Shown here: positions 7,202-13,476 of the stretch, in pieces
Layout: each line of letters opens with the position of its first letter
Numbering within the stretch: position 1 is the stretch's first letter
Assembly (NCBI GenBank): GCA_947463395.1
Contig: CANHRV010000017.1
Span: 1 to 15,130 of the forward strand
Origin: Opitutia bacterium
GTDB taxonomy: Bacteria; Verrucomicrobiota; Verrucomicrobiia; Opitutales; UBA953
Reading direction: 5' to 3'
DNA length: 15,130 bases
Notes under the pieces: model-generated
What the model saw: only the letters and a program-made list of their open reading frames with translations
The model's database searches: none
What the model was told of the DNA's origin: nothing
Made by a program: the position numbers and the translations under genes

Positions 7202-7749
7202 GCCCTCTTTTGTTCCAAGGTCTCGACCAATAAATCAACCTGAGCCGATAATAGTTCAACGCGTCGACCAAGCCAATTCACTCCCATCAATGCTGGAATC
7301 GCGATACACAATCCAATCATCGTTGTACTCAGCGCCAAACCAACGCCACGCGTAAGAGTTTGTGAATCAGGCAAGCCATGCTCAGGAAACAGAGTAGCCA
7401 ACCCCGTCACCGTTCCTAATAAACCAAGTAGGGGTGCGGCAGCGACGATGCTATCGATTAAAAAGAATCCTCTTTGCAAACGCACTAATTCACCTCGCGC
7501 AAAAGATTTGAGGGCTTCACCACGCAACCCCTCTTTCCACCGAAGGACTACTCGACCCGCCAAAGAATCGGCCATTTCGCTCGTTACTTTGTCCATCTGA
7601 CCCGCCTGTACGTACTTAACGACAGACTCGGGCATGACGCGGGAAACACGCAGAGCAATCGCTCTTTCTGCGATAAGGTAGACCACGAGAATTGAACAAA
7701 AAGTAAGTGGCCAAAGAAAAATGCCTGCGCCTTCAATAAGTGTATTCAC
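7198..7749 (-). CDS. exbB: MotA/TolQ/ExbB proton channel family protein
   Basis: Inner-membrane channel subunit of 183 aa that would pentamerise around ExbD and pass protons to power an outer-membrane process. Three helices are visible: about 9-31, about 95-121 (VAAAPLLGLLGTVTGLATLF, the signature second helix) and about 132-160 (VGLALSTTMIGLCIAIPAL, the signature third helix). A cytoplasmic loop spans about 32-94. It is shorter than E. coli ExbB (244 aa), lacking an N-terminal periplasmic extension, as in many environmental ExbB-like proteins. The start is a GTG at 7749 and no upstream alternative was seen. It is overlapped by exbD (ATGA), and 57 nt separate it from pgl upstream. TolQ is the alternative family name. 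Confidence 0.88.
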   Translation of the reverse strand: MNTLIEGAGIFLWPLTFCSILVVYLIAERAIALRVSRVMPESVVKYVQAGQMDKVTSEMADSLAGRVVLRWKEGLRGEALKSFARGELVRLQRGFFLIDSIVAAAPLLGLLGTVTGLATLFPEHGLPDSQTLTRGVGLALSTTMIGLCIAIPALMGVNWLGRRVELLSAQVDLLVETLEQKRA

Positions 7750-7806
7750 ACGGTCAGACTGATTAGTATCTCTACTCTCGCAAGCCTTCTATGGTATGGT
7801 GAAGGC

Positions 7807-8535
7807 TCACGCTGTTAAAAGGGAGGCCGCTTCGGCATCCACTAACCAAGTAACTTTGGGAGCATAAGCCCGCAAGAGCTGCCCTGGATGCAGAGAGGGC
7901 TTGTAATCCCCGTGGATAATAGACTTCAAGGCCTGTGCTTTACCCTTCCCATTCACAAGAACAACGATTGAAGCACATTGCGACAAGCCCTGCTCGGTGA
8001 TGGTTAGACGCCAACCTCGACCCGGCCATTCCGTTGCCGCAAAACGAGACGCAGTCTTCTTACCAATCAACGGACAGTGCGGCCAGAGAGAAGCGATGTG
8101 ACTATCGTCACCGAGTCCTAAAACACAGAGATCGAATGTCTTTTGTGGTGATCTCTTTTGCCAGTCACTTTCGTAAGCCGCAGCGGCTTCCAAAGGAGAT
8201 AGATTAACGGGCCAAGGAAAACGATTTTGGGCTGGGACTTTAAGCGGATTTAACAAACCGCGTTCAGCATGACCAAAGTTAGAATCATCAGAGAGAAGAG
8301 GAACACAGCGCTCATCGCTAACATGCCATTGTAAGTTCTTTAAGGTTGCAGGATGGATGGCCTGATGCGCGACCGCCCATGCATAAAACGCTTTCGGGGT
8401 AGATCCACCACTCAAACCAACCGTTGATTCGCCTTGAGCGGCGAGAGCATTGAGACGACAGGCTAACTCGGCGAAGGAGTCTTGCGTCGTTAACACTTGT
8501 ATCTCGCCTGCGATGGTCGAAATTCGATTCGTCAT
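7807..8535 (-). CDS. pgl: 6-phosphogluconolactonase
   Basis: DevB/NagB-fold 6-phosphogluconolactonase, 242 aa, which hydrolyses 6-phosphoglucono-delta-lactone to 6-phosphogluconate in the oxidative pentose phosphate pathway. Family motifs in order: VGLSGGSTPKAFY (phosphate-binding loop, about 39-51), WHVSDERCVPLLSDDSNF (70-87) and FDLCVLGLGDDSHIASLWP (134-152). Here the usual DGHTASLFP reads DSHIASLWP, with the catalytic-site His146 kept. A C-terminal GKGKAQAL follows. The ATG at 8535 is preferred over a TTG at 8586 because the extra residues are not family-like. It is the first gene of the - strand cluster, just downstream of the nrdA terminator. A TTGTCA (8586-8581) may be a -35, but no good -10 follows. 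zwf and gnd are not in the window, so the exact lactone substrate rests on homology. Confidence 0.88.
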   Translation of the reverse strand: MTNRISTIAGEIQVLTTQDSFAELACRLNALAAQGESTVGLSGGSTPKAFYAWAVAHQAIHPATLKNLQWHVSDERCVPLLSDDSNFGHAERGLLNPLKVPAQNRFPWPVNLSPLEAAAAYESDWQKRSPQKTFDLCVLGLGDDSHIASLWPHCPLIGKKTASRFAATEWPGRGWRLTITEQGLSQCASIVVLVNGKGKAQALKSIIHGDYKPSLHPGQLLRAYAPKVTWLVDAEAASLLTA

Positions 8536-8596
8536 GCGTGAAAAATAAATGCCGCCCGAAAGAGAAACGCAAACCTCGACTGACAAGGAAGAAGAC

Positions 8597-8625
8597 TAAA
8601 ACAAAAAAGGCGCCCGAAGGCGCCT
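8597..8625 (-). terminator. Intrinsic terminator of nrdBA
   Basis: Read on the - strand, 23 nt after the nrdA stop, AGGCGCC-TTCG-GGCGCCT forms a perfect 7-bp GC-rich stem closed by a stable C(UUCG)G loop, followed by TTTTT-G-TTTT. It is a strong rho-independent terminator that insulates the pgl cluster from the reductase transcript. Confidence 0.93.
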
Positions 8626-8648
8626 GATTTTTGAGCGAACAGTTCGTT

Positions 8649-11600
8649 TTACTGACAAGCTTCGCAAGTGCCACCGTTTCTCATCGCTTCAAGCGAACAA
8701 GCATTTTTCTCCTCTTGCGTATACTGCTTGGGTTGTGCGGTAGGCTCAGCCTTCTTCACGTCGATGGTCGCTTTTTCAATGTTCGAAGCACCAAGCGTAC
8801 GGAGATAGTAGGTCGTTTTTAGACCCGTACGCCAAGCATACTGATACATATGAGAAAGCGCGCGGATGTCTGCCGTGGGTAAGAACAGGTTAAGGGATTG
8901 GGCTTGATCAATCCACTTCTGACGACGCGCTGCGGCATCAATGAGCCACTTGTAATCAATGACGAAGGCAGTCATGTATTTTTCCTTAATATGCTGAGGG
9001 ATTTCGACGATTTCTTTCAACTCGCCGTCGAAGTACTTCAACTTATCAATCATGTCAGTGTTCCAGAGATTAAGTTTCTTCAAGTCTCGCACCAAGGAGG
9101 CATTGAGTTCAATGAAATCACCCGACAAATTACTCTTCACAAAGAGATTCTTGTAAGCGGGCTCAATACAAGGAGAGCTACCGACAATGTTGGAAATCGT
9201 TGCCGTTGGAGCGATAGCCAAGACGTTGGAATTACGCATGCCTTGTTTAGCAATTTTTTGACGTACAGGCGTCCAATCCATGCGACCGCCACGTTTGACT
9301 TCAATCGGCTCACCTCGCTCTTTCTCCAAGAGATCAATGGTGTCTTGTGGTAATAACCCACGGTCCCATTTTGAACCTTTGTAAGTGCTGTAAGTTCCGC
9401 GCTCGGCTGCGAGATCCGAAGAAGCTTCATAGGCGTAGTAAGCAATCGCCTCCATGATTTCATCGTTGAATTCCACCGCTGCCTCCGAGGCAAAAGAGGT
9501 TTCACGACGATAGAGACAATCCTGCAGACCCATCACACCCAAACCAATCGGGCGGTGACGAAGATTGGAAACCTCCGCTGGCTTCGTCGGATAGAAGTTA
9601 ATATCGATGACGTTATCGAGGGCACGCACGGCAACACGGACCGTCTCAGCAAGGAGAGTGTGGTCGATATTCCCGTTGGCATCGAGGTGAGAATCGAGAA
9701 CGACCGAACCCAGATTGCAAACCGCGGTTTCATCCGCACTGGTATTGAGCGTAATCTCAGTGCAAAGATTAGAGGAGTGAATGACGCCTGCGTGGTCCTG
9801 AGGAGAACGAACATTGCAAGGGTCCTTGAAAGTCATCCAAGGATGTCCGGTTTCGAAAATCATCCCGAGCATCTTCTTCCATAGTTCAATTGCAGGAATC
9901 GTCTTACCAAAAATCTTACCCTCTTTGGCTTTCTGTTCGTAAGCCACGTAGCGCTTTTCGAAGTCAGCTCCGTAGGTTTCATGTAAATCGGAAACCTCGT
10001 TGGACATAAAGAGAGTCCAATTTTCCCGTGCCTTGAGGCGCTTCATGAATAAATCGGGAATCCAACTAGCCGTATTCATATCATGCGTACGACGACGATC
10101 GTCGCCCGTGTTGCGGCGGAGTTCGAGGAAGTCCTCGAAATCGTTGTGCCATGTTTCGAGATAGGCACAACCGGAGCCACGACGCTTTCCGCCTTGGTTA
10201 ACCGCCACCAACTGATCGTTGTGCAATTTCAAGAATGGAATCACCCCTTGGGATTCTCCATTGGTACCCTTGATGTGCGAACCTGTACCACGCACCGAAG
10301 TCCAGGAACCTCCCAAGCCACCTGCCCATTTAGACAGGAAAGCATTTTCAGCGATACCACGAATCATAATCGACTCGATTGTGTCATCGACCTTGTAGAG
10401 GTAGCAGGAGGAAAGCTGACTGTGGAGAGTGCCCGCATTGAAGAGCGTGGGAGTAGAACTGCAGAAGCGACGCGATTTATAGAGGGCATGCAGGCTGATA
10501 ACCCAGTTCTCTGCATTCTTTTCTTCGCGGAGGAAGAGGCCCATCGCCACGCGCATCCAGAAGAACTGAGGCGTTTCTAAACGACGAGCAGGCTTGATTG
10601 TTTTATCGATGATGAGATAGCGATCGTAGAGCGTTTGGATACCCAAAAACTCGAAGTCCATGTCCGCCAAGGGATCAAGGGCTTCGGCCAATTTACCTAA
10701 GTCGTAACGACGCAACTGAGGGGTGAGTCGACCAATTTCGATACCACGCTCGACGTATGAACGGAATTTTTCGCGGTGGAATTCTTTCAGTTTAGCCACG
10801 CCATCGCGAACGATGTTCCATTCCAAAACTTCTTCGTAAATGTACGTGAGCAGAATGCGGGCAGCGAACTTAGCAAAATCAGCATCACGCTCAACGAGGG
10901 TTTTGGCGTTAAGCTCAATCGTTTTACGCAATTCCGATTCTTTAACCTCATTGTACAAACCGCGTCGCAATTCCGTTTCAATCGCTTCGACCGTCATCGA
11001 GACTTCGAGTCCAGTGAGTGCAAAAGAGATTCGCTTCCGTAAATCTTCACCATTCCAAAGGTAGGTCGAACCATCGGCTTTTTTGACCAGAATCATCGAC
11101 TCCTGACCGTCATCGACTGGAGTCGACTGAGTGGCTTCGAGTTCGCGATCACGTTCGCGTTGTTTGCGATAGAGAATGTAAGAAGTCGCCACGCGATAGT
11201 GGCCTTGCTTCATCAATTCGTCTTGAACCATATCCTGTACTTCTTCGATGCCGATAATGGCAACATTCAGTTCGGCCACGCGTTGCGTTACCCCTGCTGC
11301 CACTAAAGCCGCTGGGTCAGGATTTTGCTTCATCGCCAAAAAGGCTTTACGCACAGCCACTTCGATTTTCGCCTGATTCCAAGGCACAATGTGATGGTTG
11401 CGACGCATCAAACGCGTTTTAATTGAGGTCGTTCCCGCCGGATTATTGATTTCAACGTTATAGATGTAACTCGTGGCTAAATCGTGACGATTGTAGCGAA
11501 CCAGGTTATCAATGATAATCTTGGCAATGTGTTCATCTAAATTGTTCTCACCTTGCTCTTCTTTCATTTTCATCACCTGGCGAGCGACTTCTATCGCAAC

Positions 11601-11864
11601 CGTAGCGACAAAATTTCTATTCTGCTCACTAAACATTTTCTCTTCACCTTCTTTACGCGAGAGACAGAGATCAACCAGCGCTCGTCCGATTTGTTCGGCA
11701 AAAGTTGCGGAGTCGGTGGCACTCTCTAGGACTGCTGAGGATGATCCTACATCAGTCGTAGAAACTACCCCGCGCCAGTTAAAACGCGGCTTAGCACTCG
11801 CTGGAGTACGAACGGCGTTTTTAAGGGCGATATCTTCGCGGTAGATGAGGTTATCGTGATTCAT
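8649..11864 (-). CDS. nrdA: Ribonucleoside-diphosphate reductase alpha subunit, class I, multi-ATP-cone
   Basis: Catalytic subunit of class I ribonucleotide reductase, 1071 aa, which reduces ribonucleoside diphosphates to deoxy forms using a radical supplied by NrdB. Active-site residues are complete: C487 (SSCYL) and C716 (VCNLG) as the redox pair, N699-C701-E703 (SSNLCTE) with the thiyl cysteine, Y1019-Y1020 (TTYYLRT) for radical transfer, and the mobile C-terminal C1067-x-x-C1070. The N-terminus is long. A clear ATP-cone lies at about 149-236 (KIEVAVRKAF ... GHYRVATSYILYR) and a degenerate second cone at about 256-347. A further helical segment at about 52-140 ends RHDLATSYIYN and resembles the C-terminal half of a third cone. 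The same multi-cone layout is known in chlamydial NrdA. The start is the ATG at 11864; no Shine-Dalgarno is visible. It follows nrdB by 171 bp on the same strand and ends before a strong terminator. Confidence 0.96.
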   Translation of the reverse strand: MNHDNLIYREDIALKNAVRTPASAKPRFNWRGVVSTTDVGSSSAVLESATDSATFAEQIGRALVDLCLSRKEGEEKMFSEQNRNFVATVAIEVARQVMKMKEEQGENNLDEHIAKIIIDNLVRYNRHDLATSYIYNVEINNPAGTTSIKTRLMRRNHHIVPWNQAKIEVAVRKAFLAMKQNPDPAALVAAGVTQRVAELNVAIIGIEEVQDMVQDELMKQGHYRVATSYILYRKQRERDRELEATQSTPVDDGQESMILVKKADGSTYLWNGEDLRKRISFALTGLEVSMTVEAIETELRRGLYNEVKESELRKTIELNAKTLVERDADFAKFAARILLTYIYEEVLEWNIVRDGVAKLKEFHREKFRSYVERGIEIGRLTPQLRRYDLGKLAEALDPLADMDFEFLGIQTLYDRYLIIDKTIKPARRLETPQFFWMRVAMGLFLREEKNAENWVISLHALYKSRRFCSSTPTLFNAGTLHSQLSSCYLYKVDDTIESIMIRGIAENAFLSKWAGGLGGSWTSVRGTGSHIKGTNGESQGVIPFLKLHNDQLVAVNQGGKRRGSGCAYLETWHNDFEDFLELRRNTGDDRRRTHDMNTASWIPDLFMKRLKARENWTLFMSNEVSDLHETYGADFEKRYVAYEQKAKEGKIFGKTIPAIELWKKMLGMIFETGHPWMTFKDPCNVRSPQDHAGVIHSSNLCTEITLNTSADETAVCNLGSVVLDSHLDANGNIDHTLLAETVRVAVRALDNVIDINFYPTKPAEVSNLRHRPIGLGVMGLQDCLYRRETSFASEAAVEFNDEIMEAIAYYAYEASSDLAAERGTYSTYKGSKWDRGLLPQDTIDLLEKERGEPIEVKRGGRMDWTPVRQKIAKQGMRNSNVLAIAPTATISNIVGSSPCIEPAYKNLFVKSNLSGDFIELNASLVRDLKKLNLWNTDMIDKLKYFDGELKEIVEIPQHIKEKYMTAFVIDYKWLIDAAARRQKWIDQAQSLNLFLPTADIRALSHMYQYAWRTGLKTTYYLRTLGASNIEKATIDVKKAEPTAQPKQYTQEEKNACSLEAMRNGGTCEACQ

Positions 11865-11989
11865 GGTTGGGCAAATTAGTTGGTATGGTTAGAAAGAAAA
11901 GAGAAGGAGGGGTCGCTTTGGCTTAGGCCAGAGCACTTGGGGAAAATTGAGACGGAGAGGATAAGGGGGGTAAGAACAGGAAGCGTGCC

Positions 11990-12020
11990 AATAAGTCGTT
12001 TCGTGTATTAACGACTTATT
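11990..12020. repeat. 11-bp inverted repeat in the nrdB-nrdA gap
   Basis: AATAAGTCGTT (11990-12000) and AACGACTTATT (12010-12020) are perfect inverted arms with a 9-nt loop, 15 nt after the nrdB stop. No T tract follows on the - strand, so it is not an ordinary terminator. It could be an intercistronic mRNA-stability stem, a partial attenuator that lowers nrdA relative to nrdB, or a protein site. Confidence 0.7.
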
Positions 12021-12035
12021 TTGCACACTGACTTT

Positions 12036-13130
12036 TTAGAGGTCATCATCGCTGACCTTTTCGAGGGCACCAGACTTCTGATACTCGGTGACGCGACCTT
12101 CGAAGAAGTTTTGTTCCTTCTTCAGATCCATCACCTCAGAAAGCCAGGGGAAAGGATTCACGGGAGGGGTTGCCAACAAGGGCTCGAGCCCGCAATTGCG
12201 TAAGCGACGATCAGCAATATAATCAATGTATTGCTCGAACTCTTTCGAGGAGAGGCCGAGACCATTGAGAGGCAAGCAGTCGCGAATAAAATCTTTTTCT
12301 AATGTTACGGCATTGGACATTAATTGACGAAGCTCGGCGCGGAATTCTTCGGTCCAGATGTCAGGATTTTCACGAACCAATTCGAGCAAGAGATTACGGA
12401 AGAGTTCGATATGATTGGATTCATCGCGCAAGGTGTAACGGAACATCTGTCCAATTCCGGTAAATTTATTTTGACGATGCAAGGAAAGCACCATGCCAAA
12501 GAGTCCGTAGAACTGAGTGCCTTCCATGCACTGACCAAAGAGGAAAATATTGTGGGCAAGCGCTTGCTTGTCTTCGAGTTTAGTTAAATCGAGCTTACGA
12601 CGTAGAGCACGGGAGTTGTTAACCACGAAGGCTGCCTTCTTTGCAATGGTCGGAATATCTTCGAACATCGCCTCACACTCGTGTGGATTAATACCAAGCG
12701 AAGAAATCATGTAGACCAAAGAGTCGGCGTGAATATTTTCTTCGTGAGCGTGACGACCGAGAACCAGTTTTAATTCAGGCGCGGTAACAACTTCACGAAC
12801 CACGTGAATAATATTATCTCCGACAATACCTTCAGCGGCAGAAAAATAACCAATCGCCATTTTAATAATCCAACGATCGATGTCGGTGATAGTGCCCGAG
12901 GTGTCGCGCCACTGCTTACAGTCTTCTTGCATGGGAATGTCTTCTGGCTCCCAGTGATTATTCTTCATCGTGCGATACAACTCATACGCCCATTGGTATT
13001 TCAAAGGCAGGATGTTAAAGAACATCGACTCGCGTCCGTTAATCACGCGCTTGTTGGAAAAGGCTAATTCGGCCTTCTCCTTATCGAGAATAAAGGTTTT
13101 AGGTCCGACTTTGATTTCGATGGTATTCAT
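12036..13130 (-). CDS. nrdB: Ribonucleoside-diphosphate reductase beta subunit, class Ic (no radical tyrosine)
   Basis: Radical-generating R2 subunit, 364 aa from the ATG at 13130; a TTG at 13241 would add 37 non-family residues. The ferritin-like dimetal site is complete: E100, E131, H134, E203, E237 and H240, with the E. coli spacings E203-34-E237-3-H240 preserved. Two features mark class Ic: the first ligand is Glu100 where class Ia has Asp84, and the residue four after H134, where E. coli has radical Tyr122, is Leu138 (HEENIHADSL). The chlamydial protein has Phe here and uses a Mn(IV)/Fe(III) centre. Trp60 (NNHWEPEDI) and Asp236 match the electron-transfer Trp48/Asp237 pair; Tyr232 matches chlamydial Tyr222. 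Tyr350 near the acidic C-terminus (KVSDDDL) continues the path and docks with NrdA. Expression is probably controlled by NrdR through tandem boxes upstream. Confidence 0.95.
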   Translation of the reverse strand: MNTIEIKVGPKTFILDKEKAELAFSNKRVINGRESMFFNILPLKYQWAYELYRTMKNNHWEPEDIPMQEDCKQWRDTSGTITDIDRWIIKMAIGYFSAAEGIVGDNIIHVVREVVTAPELKLVLGRHAHEENIHADSLVYMISSLGINPHECEAMFEDIPTIAKKAAFVVNNSRALRRKLDLTKLEDKQALAHNIFLFGQCMEGTQFYGLFGMVLSLHRQNKFTGIGQMFRYTLRDESNHIELFRNLLLELVRENPDIWTEEFRAELRQLMSNAVTLEKDFIRDCLPLNGLGLSSKEFEQYIDYIADRRLRNCGLEPLLATPPVNPFPWLSEVMDLKKEQNFFEGRVTEYQKSGALEKVSDDDL

Positions 13131-13212
13131 TAGGCGAAAAAGGCGATAAATAGTGGAAAAAGGGGTATTTAGAGGCCATAGCAGGCCGCTTATTTGGTGG
13201 TATTGTGAAGAA

Positions 13213-13241
13213 CTTATACTAGGGATAGGGTCTGTAAACAA
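13213..13241 (-). promoter_or_regulatory. Predicted sigma-70-type promoter of nrdBA
   Basis: On the - strand, TTGTTT (13241-13236) and TATAAG (13218-13213, five of six bases of the -10 consensus) are separated by 17 bp. Transcription would begin near 13206, giving a leader of about 75 nt before the nrdB ATG. The -35 is weak, but the position relative to the NrdR boxes supports it. Confidence 0.55.
13216..13231. promoter_or_regulatory. NrdR box 2 (promoter-proximal)
   Basis: ATACTAGGGATAGGGT matches the NrdR consensus (ACACWATATATWGTGT) at 11 of 16 positions. It starts exactly 32 bp from the stronger distal box, the three-turn phasing expected for NrdR pairs. It overlaps the -10 and the spacer of the nrdB promoter, where binding would block RNA polymerase. 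It is accepted mainly because of this spacing. Confidence 0.65.
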
Positions 13242-13247
13242 AATTTA

Positions 13248-13263
13248 ACACTAGATGTAGTGT
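13248..13263. promoter_or_regulatory. NrdR box 1 (distal)
   Basis: ACACTAGATGTAGTGT is a near-perfect palindrome matching the NrdR consensus at 14 of 16 positions. It lies just upstream of the -35 of nrdB. NrdR is the ATP/dATP-sensing repressor of ribonucleotide reductase operons, found in most bacteria. nrdR itself is not in the window. Confidence 0.85.
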
Positions 13264-13344
13264 TTTATGCAACTCACTGTCATTTGGCTACTTGGGATAA
13301 TTTTATGGAGTGGGTTGGGGTATTTTAACATTTTTTTATAAAAG

Positions 13345-13360
13345 ATCCCCTCGGGGGGAT
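13345..13360. repeat. GC-rich hairpin ATCCCC-TCGG-GGGGAT
   Basis: A perfect 6-bp stem with a 4-nt loop, extendable by a G-T pair and two A-T pairs. On the - strand it is followed by CTTTTATAAAAAAA, so it looks like a weak terminator facing nrdB. On the + strand it has no T tract and would sit at the 5' end of the BrkB-family transcript. Confidence 0.55.
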
Positions 13361-13387
13361 TTGCGGAGAGAAAATAGGCTAAAACCC

Positions 13388-13421
13388 CGTGAGCAAACGC
13401 CACTTATTAGTCTTGCTCACG
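13388..13421. repeat. 9-bp inverted repeat upstream of the BrkB-family gene
   Basis: CGTGAGCAA (13388-13396) and TTGCTCACG (13413-13421) are perfect inverted arms around a 16-nt loop, 55 nt before the preferred start. It may be a leader stem-loop or an operator with spaced half-sites. Confidence 0.55.
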
Positions 13422-13476
13422 CTGTTCACCGAGAATGCATCACCAGTGTTGCCCGTGGTTAATCCTCATACTAGAA

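Larger units (their letters stand above)
13131..13476. other. Divergent intergenic region between nrdB and the BrkB-family gene
   Basis: This gap of about 350 bp contains no supportable gene. Its nrdB side holds the leader, promoter and NrdR boxes. A candidate + strand promoter is TTGGGG (13315-13320), 16 bp, TATAAA (13337-13342), which would start transcription near the hairpin at 13345. A second hairpin (13388-13421) would lie in the leader of the + strand gene. No tRNA or riboswitch fold was recognised. Confidence 0.6.

Noticed and set aside
10083..10580. 165-aa open frame on the + strand within nrdA
   Set aside because: It lies antisense to a strongly conserved part of NrdA, has no recognisable domain and looks like a codon-bias shadow. 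The same holds for 8898-9353 and 9555-9884.
11990..12020. Intrinsic terminator between nrdB and nrdA
   Set aside because: The stem is perfect, but no T tract follows on the - strand and nrdA needs the read-through, so it is recorded as a repeat.
12324..12587. 87-aa open frame on the + strand within nrdB
   Set aside because: Antisense to conserved metal-ligand regions of NrdB; no family features.
13292..13300. DnaA-box-like TTATCCCAA on the - strand
   Set aside because: A single 7/9 match with no cluster of boxes, AT-rich unwinding element or dnaA/dnaN/gidA context, so there is no support for an origin.
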